From: Thermococcus sp. 21S7
Lineage (GTDB): Archaea; Methanobacteriota_B; Thermococci; Thermococcales; Thermococcaceae
Direction: 5' to 3'
DNA length: 64,000 nucleotides
NCBI RefSeq assembly: GCF_012027615.1
Contig: NZ_SNUT01000001.1
Coordinates: 496,001-560,000, forward strand
Below the pieces are notes generated by a model. It saw only the letters and a program-made list of their open reading frames with translations. It did not search any database and had not been told where the DNA came from. The translations under genes were made by a program, and so were the position numbers. Shown here piece after piece: positions 25,592-34,748 of this stretch (positions are counted from its first letter, which is position 1; each line of letters starts with the position of its first letter).

Positions 25592-26601
25592 TAGCGTTCG
25601 TTCTCATCGTTCTCGGAATAGCCGCGGGGATAGTCTACGAATGGGGCCCGACAATGCTGCTCAGGGTTATCCTGACCCTCGGCTTCCTGGGAGTCACTCT
25701 AATGCTGCTCTTCTTCACAGGGCTTACGCTCTACGCGGAGAGCTGGAAGTACGGAGCGATACTCGCGATATTCACGGCGATAAGCGGCTACGGCCTCTAC
25801 CTGAGCGCCACATGGCAGGGACTCCGCGTGATCGCAGGCATAATCGTCTTCTTCATTGCCATAGTCGTCTTCGGCATCTGGTACATCAGCGAACCCGATT
25901 TAAGCCTGGCCGACCGCTTCCGCTCGGCCGAAAAGCTGGAAAGGATGGGCAAGTACAAAGCGGCAGCGAGGAAGTACGAGAAGGCTGGAAACTACCTGAA
26001 GGCAGCAGAAATGTACGAGAAGCTGGGCTGGATGGAGAGCGCCGCCTGGGCCTACGAGAAGGCCGAGAAGTATGAGAGGGCCGCTGAAATATACGAGGGG
26101 CTGTACGAGAAGGAGAAGGACACCTACTACCTCAAGGAGGCCCACGAGTACTGGAAGAAGGCAGGAAACATGGAGCGGGCCGCCAGAGCACTTGAGCGCT
26201 ACGCCGAAGAGGAACCCTGGTTCTGGGAGGACGTGGCGAAGCTCTACGAGGAGCTTGGAAACGAGGAAAAGGCAAGAGAAGCGTGGGAAAAGGCCCTGGA
26301 GTACTACACCAAGGAGGCCGAGGAGGAGGGAGTGTTTTACGAGGACGTCGGCAACATAGCGCGCAAACTTGGCAGGGAGGAGCTCGCGAGGGAAGCTTAC
26401 CAGAAGTTCCTGGAGTACTGCCTCAAGGAGGCCGAAGAGGACCCGATGTGGTGGAAGCACGTCGCCGAGGCATACGAGTACCTCGGCGAGAGGGAGAAGG
26501 CAGAGGAGGCGAGGAAGAAGTACGAGGAATACAGGCAGAGGATTATGAAGGCCAACGATGAGACCTCGAAGTTCCCGAGAAATGAGGATAAAGGGAGCTG
26601 A
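25567..26601 (+). CDS. Membrane-anchored TPR protein
   Basis: The product is 344 residues with about four N-terminal membrane helices (8-28, 31-52, 59-78 and 82-105). A long cytoplasmic tail of tetratricopeptide repeats follows (AEKLERMGKYKAAARKYEKA, then AGNYLKAAEMYEKLGWMESA, continuing to about 325). TPR arrays mediate protein-protein contacts; the partner is not known. The ATG has GGGGGTG upstream and overlaps the MGMT gene. The last part is very acidic and basic, with EEA repeats. Confidence 0.8.
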   Translation: MDKLKAYLIAFVLIVLGIAAGIVYEWGPTMLLRVILTLGFLGVTLMLLFFTGLTLYAESWKYGAILAIFTAISGYGLYLSATWQGLRVIAGIIVFFIAIVVFGIWYISEPDLSLADRFRSAEKLERMGKYKAAARKYEKAGNYLKAAEMYEKLGWMESAAWAYEKAEKYERAAEIYEGLYEKEKDTYYLKEAHEYWKKAGNMERAARALERYAEEEPWFWEDVAKLYEELGNEEKAREAWEKALEYYTKEAEEEGVFYEDVGNIARKLGREELAREAYQKFLEYCLKEAEEDPMWWKHVAEAYEYLGEREKAEEARKKYEEYRQRIMKANDETSKFPRNEDKGS

Positions 26602-26603
26602 GG

Positions 26604-26816
26604 CTAAAAGATCCTTTCTATTTCCCCGATTTTATCGAAGTCCCTATCGTTTGAGAGGATAACCCGTATCCCGTGATTATTCATCGTGGCGTAGTGAATG
26701 GCATCGTCGTCCACCCCATTTCTCCCTTTTCTCCTCATATCAACCAGTGGAAGAGGAGCCAAGCTGAAGTCTGAAGGAACTTCGCCAACCTTTTTAAAAT
26801 CCGGGTGGAACTCTCC
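26604..26816 (-). pseudogene. Remnant of a PIN-domain (VapC-like) gene
   Basis: On the minus strand about 70 codons remain in frame between TGA at 26817-26819 and TAG at 26604-26606. They encode the C-terminal half of a PIN domain: [40 protein letters not shown], then DKIGEIERIF, with the second set of conserved acidic residues. The N-terminal half, including the first catalytic Asp, is missing; in its place lies the promoter and ribosome binding site of the NAC gene. PIN proteins are ribonucleases, often toxins of VapBC pairs. No antitoxin gene is adjacent. It cannot be active. Confidence 0.75.
26790..26800 (+). promoter_or_regulatory. TATA box of the NAC gene, inside the PIN remnant
   Basis: CTTTTTAAAAT lies about 35 bases before the ATG at 26830, giving a transcript start near 26820 at the AGGTGAT ribosome binding site. 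It sits within the decayed 5' end of the PIN remnant on the other strand. Confidence 0.55.
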
Positions 26817-26829
26817 TCAGGTGATAGCG

Positions 26830-27162
26830 ATGATGGGAATGAACCCCAGGCAGATGAAGAAGCTCATGCGCCAGATGGGCATCAAGATGGAGGAACTCGA
26901 CGGCGTCAAGGAAGTAATAATCAGACTTGAGAACAGGGAGATAATCATAAGGAACCCCGCGGTCACGGTCATCACTGCGCAGGGCGAGAAGAGCTACCAG
27001 ATAATCGGGCCCGAGGAGGTAAGGGCAGTAGTCAGCATCCCTGAGGAGGACATAAAGCTCGTGATGGAACAGACCGGCGTTGACTACGATACCGCAAAGA
27101 AGGCCCTGGAGGAGGCGGAGGGAGACCTCGCCGAGGCCATACTCAAACTGAGCGGGGAATGA
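26830..27162 (+). CDS. nac: Nascent polypeptide-associated complex protein
   Basis: The 110-residue archaeal NAC protein begins [20 protein letters not shown], with the NAC beta-barrel core ([20 protein letters not shown]) and a C-terminal UBA domain ([20 protein letters not shown], then [15 protein letters not shown]). It binds ribosomes and nascent chains as a homodimer. ATG 26830 has AGGTGA five bases upstream. An apparent longer frame from 26698 runs through the PIN remnant and promoter and is not coding. Confidence 0.93.
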   Translation: MMGMNPRQMKKLMRQMGIKMEELDGVKEVIIRLENREIIIRNPAVTVITAQGEKSYQIIGPEEVRAVVSIPEEDIKLVMEQTGVDYDTAKKALEEAEGDLAEAILKLSGE

Positions 27163-27167
27163 AAAAG

Positions 27168-27186
27168 AAAAGGCATCACGCCTTTT
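27168..27186. terminator. Bidirectional terminator between nac and the AhpD-like gene
   Basis: AAAAGGC-ATCAC-GCCTTTT is a perfect 7-base-pair inverted repeat between two convergent genes, with T-runs on either side depending on strand. It can end transcripts from both directions. Confidence 0.6.
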
Positions 27187-27532
27187 GTCCTTTCTCGAAG
27201 TTTTCTATTGCCTTCATGAGAGGGATGAGATGCATCAGTGCCGGGCCACCGGCCATGAGAACCGCCACAAGGCCCGCTTCGATAAGCTCCTCGGGCTTTG
27301 CGCCGGCGGCAAGGGCTTTCTGGGTGTGGAGGTATATGCACCACTCGCAGCCCTGGGCGATGCCGAGGGCAAGGGCTATGAGCTCCTTCTCACGGGTTGT
27401 CAGCGCTTTGTTGTCAAGGGTCTCACGCAGGAAGCGGGAGAAGGCCGATATCTCCTTCGGGTGCTCCTTTCCAAGCCTGTCGAGGAGCTCTTCTATTTCC
27501 TCAAGTTTGACGTTAACCTCGTCGTAATCCAT
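27176..27532 (-). CDS. AhpD/carboxymuconolactone decarboxylase-like protein
   Basis: The product is 118 residues with the CxxC redox motif in GCEWCIYLHTQKALAAG, the signature of AhpD-like and CMD-domain proteins. In bacteria AhpD reduces peroxiredoxin; the motif makes a thiol-disulfide or peroxidase-related role likely here. ATG 27532 (MDYDEVNVKLEEIEELLDRL) has GGTGG five bases upstream. It faces the nac gene across a shared terminator. Confidence 0.85.
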   Translation of the reverse strand: MDYDEVNVKLEEIEELLDRLGKEHPKEISAFSRFLRETLDNKALTTREKELIALALGIAQGCEWCIYLHTQKALAAGAKPEELIEAGLVAVLMAGGPALMHLIPLMKAIENFEKGQKA

Positions 27533-27596
27533 AGGAACCACCGTATATGGTTATGCACAGACTGTTAAAGGAATTTCCGAAACAAAAAGTTAGAAA

Positions 27597-29135
27597 CTAA
27601 GTGTGAATCACAACCCCCCGCTGGCGAAGTCTCAGTATGTCCTCAATGACGTCGATGAGAGAGGCTATTATCTCGTCGTGTTTACCGCCGTCAGTTCCGT
27701 AGAGGCCCTTCAAGACGTCCAACAGGTTGAGGAGTGTTTCAGTGTTCATATCAACGAGTCTCTGTGCCTCCCTGGCCAGAAACCTCAGCACCGCCCCGCG
27801 GGATGAATCCCTCTTCAACAACTTAAAGACCAGCCGCATGGACGAGCCCTCGAACTCCTCGCCGCCGACCCTATCGGCGAGGCGGGTAAGGAGTTCCAGA
27901 GCCGTCTCGGTATCCTGGGAATCTCCGGACTTCAGCAGAACGTCCACCAGTGACGCAAAGAACTTTGATGTTCCGGGGTAGAGGGTGTATATATCCGCCA
28001 TTATCTTCATGGCAGTCTCCCTGGCCCAAGGATTCTTGCTCTTCAAGTATTCCCCCAGTATCGGGAGTATCCTGTATGCATCAGAGGGAGTTAGGTGTTC
28101 CGTTGTGTGAGAGACCACCCACAATGCATCCATCCTGCGGGTGTAGTCCTGATCCTCAAGCATCTCAAGAACCCGTTCAAAGACCAGAGGGTCGAGCTTT
28201 GCCATCTCGGCAACTATCTCGGGCTTCCCCGCGTCAAGAAGCCTATCAATATCTTCTAGGCTGTATCTAGTGACCTCCAGGGTTTTCTTCAGCACCTCGG
28301 GACTGGAAGAAACTTCTTCCAGCTTCGATGCCTTTTCGAGCTTTTCGAGGAGGAGGGAAGCTTTCATACCAAGCTGCACGTCTCCCCTGAGCCTCTTTAT
28401 GTTGTTTATGGCCTTGAGCTTGTTCCGAGTCGTTATCTCATCCGCCCTTGAGAGGAGCCGATCTATCGACATCACGGCCCTTTCAAGTATGTACGGGTCG
28501 GGATGCATTAGAAGGTCAGCCATCTTGTCGAAAACCTCGTTTAAAACCTTTGGATCCTCGGTTTTACTCGCCATCTCAGTTAAAGCCGTCACTGCAGCGC
28601 TTTGGACATCTCGTTTTCCGCTAGAACCCACAAGGGAGAAGAGCCAGTTTATTAACTTATAGGCTATCCTGGCCACCTTGGCACCGATTTTACCAAGTCC
28701 CTCAGCGGCGTATTCGCTGAGGATCGGGAGCCCGGACTTCAGTACGTCCATGAGGGCAGAGGTAACGGTCTCGTACTCATCCTCGCTTAGTTCCCCCGCC
28801 TCAAGGAGAAGGTTGAGAACCTCAAGGGCCTTGAGGGCAACCCTCTCATCGTCGTCCTTAGTCAGCTCTATTATCCTTCCGAGGGATATGTTGAGGTACT
28901 CCCGCCCAAACTTTCCTTCTTTGATTAAATCCTCGATCACCTGAAGGGCGTTCGCCCGCACGTGGGGGTTATCATCTGACAAGAGGTCAATCAGAACCCT
29001 GAAGGCGTTCTCATGCTCCGCGGCAAGCTGGGTGACATCCTTCAGATGCCAGGCCAGCAGGTCTTTTCTCACGCCCTCCCGGTTTATGATAACCTCCCCC
29101 CCTCCCAGGATCAGCCACATGAGGAGCCATATCAT
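27597..29135 (-). CDS. HEAT-repeat protein with N-terminal hydrophobic segment
   Basis: The product is 512 residues. A short hydrophobic stretch (MIWLLMWLILGGGEVII) is followed by tandem helical HEAT-like repeats through the whole protein, for example DNPHVRANALQVIEDLIKEG and DPYILERAVMSIDRLLSRAD. HEAT repeats make extended scaffolds for protein binding. ATG 29135 has GGGTGGG upstream; four extra upstream codons exist. The N-terminal segment may tether it to the membrane. The partner is unknown and the gene stands alone. Confidence 0.8.
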   Translation of the reverse strand: MIWLLMWLILGGGEVIINREGVRKDLLAWHLKDVTQLAAEHENAFRVLIDLLSDDNPHVRANALQVIEDLIKEGKFGREYLNISLGRIIELTKDDDERVALKALEVLNLLLEAGELSEDEYETVTSALMDVLKSGLPILSEYAAEGLGKIGAKVARIAYKLINWLFSLVGSSGKRDVQSAAVTALTEMASKTEDPKVLNEVFDKMADLLMHPDPYILERAVMSIDRLLSRADEITTRNKLKAINNIKRLRGDVQLGMKASLLLEKLEKASKLEEVSSSPEVLKKTLEVTRYSLEDIDRLLDAGKPEIVAEMAKLDPLVFERVLEMLEDQDYTRRMDALWVVSHTTEHLTPSDAYRILPILGEYLKSKNPWARETAMKIMADIYTLYPGTSKFFASLVDVLLKSGDSQDTETALELLTRLADRVGGEEFEGSSMRLVFKLLKRDSSRGAVLRFLAREAQRLVDMNTETLLNLLDVLKGLYGTDGGKHDEIIASLIDVIEDILRLRQRGVVIHT

Positions 29136-29312
29136 AATCCCACCCAACTGGTACTCTGTGTTAAACCTAACTTTAATGTTTTCCCCCGAATTCCGGGCAG
29201 AAACGAGTCAAAATATGCCAAAATCGAACCCTTTCCATAACATACCAGCATCTCCATGAGACATTCCCCCGGGCGCAAGGATTATTAACGCCCCCGGTTA
29301 CTCCATCCCGTC

Positions 29313-30599
29313 ATGAGGGTGATAGGTGTTATACGGAAATCGCGGCGGGATAAGATAAGCCGCGAGGAGTTCGAGGAGCTTTTGAAAAGCGCGGGCTACG
29401 AGGTAGTGGCGATTCTGGAGCAGAACAGGGAGGAACATCCCAAATACAACATCGGAAAGGGCAAACTGGAGGAGCTGAAGGAGCTCGTGAGGGAGCTCGG
29501 ACCGGACAGGGTGATATTCGCCAACAAGCTCACGCCGAGCCAGGCATACAACCTCTGGAAGGAGCTCAGGGTTGAAATCATGGACAGATGGCAGCTCGTC
29601 CTGGAGATATTCGAGAGGCGGGCGCATTCCAAGGAGGCCAAACTCCAGGTTGAACTCGCCTCGCTCCAGTACGAGGTTCCCCTAGTGAAGGAAGCCATAA
29701 GGAGAATAAAGCTCGGAGACAGGGCAGGTTTCAAGGGAATGGGTGAATACCAGACCCGACAGTACCTAAAGCACATCAGGTACCGCATGGGGAGGATCAG
29801 AAAGGAGCTGGAGAAGGTCAAGGCAGACAGAGAGGTGAAGAGGAAGCGCCGCGAGGAGGTCGGCTTCATACTCCTGGCTCTGGCAGGCTACACGAACGCC
29901 GGAAAATCAACGCTCCTCAACACCCTGGCCGGGGAGGAGATAGAGGCCAGAGACCAGATGTTCACGACGCTCGATACAACCACGCGGCGCTTCAAGCTAG
30001 GTGGAAAGAGGGTTCTCGTCACGGATACGGTCGGCTTCATAGACGGCCTTCCGCCCTTCATAGTCGAAGCATTCCACTCGACGCTTGAGGAGATAGTGAA
30101 GGCGGACATAATACTCCTCGTCCTCGACGTCAGCGAGCCCTGGGGGGAGATACGGAGGAAGTTCCTGGCCTCACTCGACGTTCTCAGGGAGCTGAAGACC
30201 CTCGACAGGCCGATGATAGTCGTGCTCAACAAGATAGACCTGACCACCGAGGAGGACGTGAGGGACAAGGGCGAGAGGATAAGGGAGATAATCGAGGAGC
30301 GCGGGGTAAACGTCTCCCGAGTTGCGGCGATATCGGCCAAGCTCGGTCAACTGGACGAGCTTTACGGCGCCCTTGAGGAGGCCATACTTACACTGCCCAA
30401 GTACGGTGCCTTCGAGATAACCGTGAGTGAGCCCGAGAAGGTGCCGGGGGTTATGGCCCTGATAAACGCCATCGGCGAGGTTCTATCGGTTGAATACGGC
30501 GAGGAAACGCGTATAGAGGCCTACATCCAGACGGGGATGATAAAGGAACTCACCAGGCTCGGGGTCGGGATAAGAAGACTCTCCGTGGAGAACGAGTGA
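29313..30599 (+). CDS. hflX: HflX-family ribosome-associated GTPase
   Basis: The product is 428 residues. The HflX-specific N-terminal domain (ILEQNREEHPKYNIGKGKLE) and helical linker (RRIKLGDRAGFKGMGEYQTR) precede the G domain, with G1 GYTNAGKSTLLN, G3 DTVGFIDGLP and G4 VLNKIDL. HflX binds the 50S subunit and splits stalled or hibernating ribosomes in bacteria; archaeal homologues bind the large subunit too. TATA-like GATTATTAAC precedes it by about 30 bases. Confidence 0.93.
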   Translation: MRVIGVIRKSRRDKISREEFEELLKSAGYEVVAILEQNREEHPKYNIGKGKLEELKELVRELGPDRVIFANKLTPSQAYNLWKELRVEIMDRWQLVLEIFERRAHSKEAKLQVELASLQYEVPLVKEAIRRIKLGDRAGFKGMGEYQTRQYLKHIRYRMGRIRKELEKVKADREVKRKRREEVGFILLALAGYTNAGKSTLLNTLAGEEIEARDQMFTTLDTTTRRFKLGGKRVLVTDTVGFIDGLPPFIVEAFHSTLEEIVKADIILLVLDVSEPWGEIRRKFLASLDVLRELKTLDRPMIVVLNKIDLTTEEDVRDKGERIREIIEERGVNVSRVAAISAKLGQLDELYGALEEAILTLPKYGAFEITVSEPEKVPGVMALINAIGEVLSVEYGEETRIEAYIQTGMIKELTRLGVGIRRLSVENE

Positions 30600-30641
30600 G
30601 AAAAGTTTTTTAGGAAAGACCCCCTATAGTAAGGGGGGCGT

Positions 30642-31451
30642 ATGAGGGGCCGAGTGATTCTCGGGGTTATCCTGGCGGCAATGGTTGTGGTGAGTGCCTG
30701 CATCACCGCGGAAGAAAAACGCCCTGTGGAGGTCCACGTCGCCAGAAACTCAACGTCCGTGGAATTCACCCTCAAAGTCGATGGGGATTCAATGACGTAC
30801 ATCCTTCCCGGTGACCGGGGCAACTTCTCAGAGTACCCGGAGGGTTTCCTTCTCTATGCGTTTGAGCCGATGAAAGGCCGGAGCTTGTACCTATTCACTG
30901 ACAGAACCGGCAGGAAGCTCTGGGAAAGGACGTTTGAGAACATCACGCGGGTGGTAGGCTACTCGAACGGAAGCCTGATACTTGCGGAGGAGCCCCTAGA
31001 GCGATCTGAAGAGACCAGGGTCTACGTTATCAGGCTCCCCTCCGGAAAAGAACGTGAATACCCCATCAGGGAGAGAGCCTTCCACGTCTCGAATGCATTA
31101 ACAGTGGGTGGAAAGGCGTACGTTGCCGGCGCCAGCCTCTTTTCGGGGGATGCCGTTGTCTACGTTCTCGACGAGGATACATCCAGGAGGGTTTTCATTG
31201 ATTCCATGGGGGACCGCCTGGTGGGTGCAAGGCTCATCATGGACTCGGACGGGAGGAAACTGGCCGTGGCATACAGCCTCGACTCATGGAGCGGGGAGTA
31301 CCAGGGCGGCATCTGTGTTTTCGGCCTCTCGGGCATGGATGTGAAAGCACGCTTTGATCTGCCTCCGGGCGTACTCAGGGAGATTAAAGTGGATGGGAAC
31401 CAATTAACGGTCAAAACGGATGGAGAAACCCGAACGTACATCCTGAACTAG
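30642..31451 (+). CDS. Secreted lipoprotein-like protein, function unknown
   Basis: The product is 269 residues. A signal segment ends in VVVSACITAEEK, a lipobox-like Cys at about residue 21. The mature part is beta-rich (GRKLWERTFENITRVVGYSN, AYVAGASLFSGDAVVYVLDE, SGEYQGGICVFGLSGMDVKA), compatible with a small beta-propeller outside the cell. No family is recognised. TATA box AAGTTTTTTAGG and ribosome binding site GGGGGG precede the ATG. It overlaps the convergent phosphate transporter gene by four bases. Confidence 0.7.
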   Translation: MRGRVILGVILAAMVVVSACITAEEKRPVEVHVARNSTSVEFTLKVDGDSMTYILPGDRGNFSEYPEGFLLYAFEPMKGRSLYLFTDRTGRKLWERTFENITRVVGYSNGSLILAEEPLERSEETRVYVIRLPSGKEREYPIRERAFHVSNALTVGGKAYVAGASLFSGDAVVYVLDEDTSRRVFIDSMGDRLVGARLIMDSDGRKLAVAYSLDSWSGEYQGGICVFGLSGMDVKARFDLPPGVLREIKVDGNQLTVKTDGETRTYILN

Positions 31452-32410
31452 AGCATTCCAGCGAGGGAGAAAGCCTTGAATATCACAAGGGAAATGACTA
31501 TGGCCGTCAGCGGCGTGGCGACCCAGCCGAAGATTATGTCCCTGATGACCGACCTCTCAACGCCCTCCCCAGCGAGAAGGCCAACGCCAACGACGCCGCC
31601 GACTATGGACTGGCTTGAGCTCACGGGGAGGCCGAAGAAGTTCGCCAGGCTGACGGCTATGGCAGAGCCAAACTGGGCCGCAAAGGCCGAAACCGGGCCG
31701 AGGGCGGTTATCCTCTTCCCGACGGTGTGCATAACCGCATAGCTGAAGGTGAGGGCGCCGATTGAAAGCGCTATCGCCCCGAAGATTCCGGCAACCTTGG
31801 GCTCCATGAAGCCCGCACCGACGAGGGGGCCGGAGGCGTTGGCCACCTCGTTCGTTCCGAAGTTGAAGGCCATGTACGAGCCCCCGAGTACGGCGAGGGC
31901 CTTGTAGAGGGTTTCAATCGTCGAGACGCTTTTGATTCTGGAGATAACCCATGAATAGAACCGGAAAAGGATTATCGCCAGCAAACCCGAGAGTATCGGC
32001 GAAAGAACCCAGGCAGAGGCTATCTTAACGAGCGTGTACCAGTTGACGGGCGCGCTCGCCGCGAGGCCAACCCCGATGACACCGCCCACTATCGCCTGGG
32101 TCGTGGAAACGGGAAGCCCCTTAACCGTTGCTACCGTCACCCAGACGCCCGCGGCCAGGAGGGCTATGACCGCCATCTCCATCGTCAAAAAGCCGGCAGG
32201 GACTATCCCCTCCCCGACCGTCTTCATGACCTTGTAGCCCTTCAGGTAAGCGCCCATGAGGACGAATATCGCTATCGTGAGCGTGGCCTGACGAAAGCTG
32301 AGTATCCCGGCGCCGACGGCGGTGCCCATGGCGTTGGCCGAATCGTTGGAGCCTATGTTCCACGCTATGTAGAACGCCACTGCAATCGCCGCCAGGGCCA
32401 GACCGTCCAT
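31448..32410 (-). CDS. pitA: Low-affinity phosphate transporter (Pit family)
   Basis: The product is 320 residues with about ten membrane helices. The two inverted Pit signatures are present: WNIGSNDSANAMGTAVGAGI and NFGTNEVANASGPLVGAG. These proteins carry inorganic phosphate with a cation. ATG 32410 has AGGTGA five bases upstream, and GATATATAGACTATATAGG just before it includes a TATA box. A PhoU-like DUF47 protein, the usual partner of Pit transporters, is encoded at 22726-23373 as part of a fusion rather than here. Confidence 0.92.
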   Translation of the reverse strand: MDGLALAAIAVAFYIAWNIGSNDSANAMGTAVGAGILSFRQATLTIAIFVLMGAYLKGYKVMKTVGEGIVPAGFLTMEMAVIALLAAGVWVTVATVKGLPVSTTQAIVGGVIGVGLAASAPVNWYTLVKIASAWVLSPILSGLLAIILFRFYSWVISRIKSVSTIETLYKALAVLGGSYMAFNFGTNEVANASGPLVGAGFMEPKVAGIFGAIALSIGALTFSYAVMHTVGKRITALGPVSAFAAQFGSAIAVSLANFFGLPVSSSQSIVGGVVGVGLLAGEGVERSVIRDIIFGWVATPLTAIVISLVIFKAFSLAGML

Positions 32411-32636
32411 TGACATCACCTATATAGTCTATATATCTCCCATCGAGGGAGGCTTAAAAAATTTTGCCAAATGGGGGTGAACTTTTTTCGGGAAACGATG
32501 CCTTAATTAAGCCATTGACGACTGACAACGTTCATGCCTACCCAAAGACAGCTGCCGAAGGTCAGTTAAGCCAATACCGAAACTTAAATAAATGCATTGG
32601 ATGATTAAAGTTTGACAAACTTAAGGAGGCAGGAAG

Positions 32637-33194
32637 ATGATAGAGATTCGTTTTCACGGTAGGGGTGGACAGGGCGCAGTTACCGCTGCCAACATACTAG
32701 CCTCAGCTGCTTTCCTTGAGGGCAAATACGTCCAGGCGTTCCCGTTCTTCGGTGTTGAGAGGCGTGGAGCGCCGGTTACGGCATTCACCAGGATCGACGA
32801 GAAGCCGATAAGGATAAAGACCCAGATTTACGAGCCCGACATCGTCGTCGTTCTCGACCCGAGCCTTCTCGACACCGTTGACGTCACCGCGGGTCTCAAG
32901 GACGACGGCATAGTCATCGTCAACACCGAGAAGAGCAAGGATGAGGTTCTCGCCAAGCTCAAGAAGAAGCCGGCGAAGCTCGCACTGGTCGATGCCACCA
33001 CCATAGCCCTCGACGTTCTTGGCCTTCCGATCACCAACACCGCAATCCTCGGTGCGGTGTCAAAGGCCACAGGCGTCGTTACCCTTGAGCACGTCCAGAA
33101 GGCTATCCAGGAAGTCTTCTCAGGAGCCCTTGGCGAGAAGAACGCCAAGGCCGCAGAGGAAGCCTTCAACAAGACCGTCCTTTACGAACTCTGA
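32637..33194 (+). CDS. porG: 2-oxoacid:ferredoxin oxidoreductase gamma subunit (shared by POR and VOR)
   Basis: The product is 185 residues and begins [20 protein letters not shown], the hallmark of the gamma subunit. In Thermococcales one gamma subunit serves both pyruvate and 2-ketoisovalerate ferredoxin oxidoreductase, and its gene heads the cluster as here. GGAGG eight bases upstream and TATA-like AACTTAAATAAATG at 32581 support the start. The oxidoreductases make acyl-CoA and reduced ferredoxin during sugar and peptide fermentation. Confidence 0.95.
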
Positions 33195-33233
33195 TTCTCT
33201 TTCCTTCATAATCCTTGACAAGGGGTGAAAAGC

Positions 33234-33551
33234 GTGAACACGTTGTTTGGTGAAAAGAAGGAAGGGGCAACCAAAATCGTCCTCAAATCTGTGGACGAGT
33301 ATCCGGAAGCCCCTGTAACTTTGGGAACGACCCTCATCAACTTCACCGGCGACTGGAGGACTTTCATACCGGTCGTTGACGACAGCAAGTGCGTCAAGTG
33401 CTACATCTGCTGGAAGTTCTGTCCCGAGCCGGCCATATTCATCCGCGAGGACGGCTACGTCGGCGTGGACTATGACTACTGTAAGGGTTGCGGAATCTGT
33501 GCGAACGAATGCCCGACCAAGGCCATAACAATGGAGAAGGAGGAGAAGTGA
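33234..33551 (+). CDS. vorD: 2-ketoisovalerate ferredoxin oxidoreductase delta subunit
   Basis: The product is a 105-residue two-[4Fe-4S] ferredoxin-like subunit with CVKCYICWKFCPEPAIF and CKGCGICANECPTKAI. GTG 33234 is chosen since AAGGGGTGAAAAGC precedes it; nine upstream bases also could be read. Its 3' part (33474-33534) is identical over 61 bases with porD at 35994-36054, see findings. Lying first in vorDAB and after porG, it is assigned to VOR by the known order in this group. Confidence 0.9.
   Translation: MNTLFGEKKEGATKIVLKSVDEYPEAPVTLGTTLINFTGDWRTFIPVVDDSKCVKCYICWKFCPEPAIFIREDGYVGVDYDYCKGCGICANECPTKAITMEKEEK
33474..33534 (+). repeat. 61-base identity shared with porD (copy in vorD)
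   Basis: This stretch of vorD, coding for DYCKGCGICANECPTKAITM, is identical base for base to 35994-36054 of porD, 2520 bases away in the same orientation. Sequences on either side differ at many silent positions. Confidence 0.9.
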
Positions 33552-33552
33552 G

Positions 33553-34743
33553 ATGGCGGAGTACAAGCCCATTAGGAAGGTTGTGAGCGGCAACTACGCC
33601 GCCGCCTACGCCGCCAAGCACGCCCGCGTCGATGTCGTGGCAGCTTACCCGATCACTCCACAGACGAGCATCATCGAGAAGATAGCCGAGTTCATAGCCA
33701 ACGGCGAGGTTGAGAACCTTGAGTACGTCGCCGTTGAGAGCGAGCACTCCGCTATGGCCGCATGTATCGGAGCGAGCGCGGCAGGAGCGAGGACCTTCAC
33801 AGCCACATCCGCTCAAGGTCTGGCCCTGATGCACGAGATGCTCCACTGGGCCAGCGGCGCTAGGCTTCCGGTGGTCATGGTCGACGTCAACCGTGCCATG
33901 GCGCCCCCCTGGAGCGTCTGGGACGACCAGACCGACAGCCTGGCCCAGAGGGACACCGGATGGATGCAGTTCTACGCCGAGAACAACCAGGAGGTTTACG
34001 ACGGCGTTCTCATGGCATTCAAGATAGCCGAGACCGTCAACCTGCCCGCCATGATCATCGAGAGCGCCTTCATACTGAGCCACACCTACGACGTCGTCGA
34101 GATGATCCCGCAGGAGCTGGTTGACGAGTTCCTTCCGCCGAGGAAGCCGCTCTACGACCTCACCGACTTCGAGAAGCCCTTCTCCGTCGGTGCACTTGGA
34201 ACTCCTGCCGACTACTACGAGTTCCGCTACAAGATACAGAAGGCCATGGAGGAGGCCAAGAAGGTCATCCACGAGGTCGGAAAGGAGTTCGGCGAGCGCT
34301 TTGGAAGGGACTACAGCCAGATGATAGAGCTTTACAGGACCGACGACGCTGACTTCGTCTTCATGGGCATGGGTTCACTCATGGGAACCGTCAAGCAGGC
34401 GGTCGATGTCCTCCGCGAGGAGGGCTACAAGGTCGGCGCTGCGAAGGTGCGCTGGTTCAGGCCCTTCCCGAAGGAGGAGCTCTACGAGCTGGCAAAGAGC
34501 GTTGACGGCATAGCCGTCCTCGACAGGAACTACTCCTTCGGTCAGGAGGGAATACTCTTCAACGAGGCCAAGGGCTCGCTCTACAACACCGACGCAAAGC
34601 CGCTCATCAAGAACTACATAGTCGGCCTCGGAGGCAGGGACTTCACGGTCGCCGACGTCAGGAAGATAGCCGAGAACATGAAGGCAATCATCGAGAAGGG
34701 AGAGCTTGATGTAGAGGTGGACTGGTACCACCTTAAGAGGTGA
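33553..34743 (+). CDS. vorA: 2-ketoisovalerate ferredoxin oxidoreductase alpha subunit
   Basis: The product is 396 residues, a pyrimidine-domain alpha subunit of the 2-oxoacid oxidoreductase family ([58 protein letters not shown]). It pairs with the beta subunit to bind thiamine diphosphate and the 2-oxoacid. The ATG follows the vorD stop by one base with GGAGAAG upstream. Assigned to VOR rather than POR by cluster order. Confidence 0.9.
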   Translation: MAEYKPIRKVVSGNYAAAYAAKHARVDVVAAYPITPQTSIIEKIAEFIANGEVENLEYVAVESEHSAMAACIGASAAGARTFTATSAQGLALMHEMLHWASGARLPVVMVDVNRAMAPPWSVWDDQTDSLAQRDTGWMQFYAENNQEVYDGVLMAFKIAETVNLPAMIIESAFILSHTYDVVEMIPQELVDEFLPPRKPLYDLTDFEKPFSVGALGTPADYYEFRYKIQKAMEEAKKVIHEVGKEFGERFGRDYSQMIELYRTDDADFVFMGMGSLMGTVKQAVDVLREEGYKVGAAKVRWFRPFPKEELYELAKSVDGIAVLDRNYSFGQEGILFNEAKGSLYNTDAKPLIKNYIVGLGGRDFTVADVRKIAENMKAIIEKGELDVEVDWYHLKR

Positions 34744-34748
34744 GAACG

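Noticed and set aside
26698-26829. N-terminal extension of the NAC protein
   Set aside because: It runs through the PIN remnant and the TATA box of nac; AGGTGA and family length support ATG 26830.
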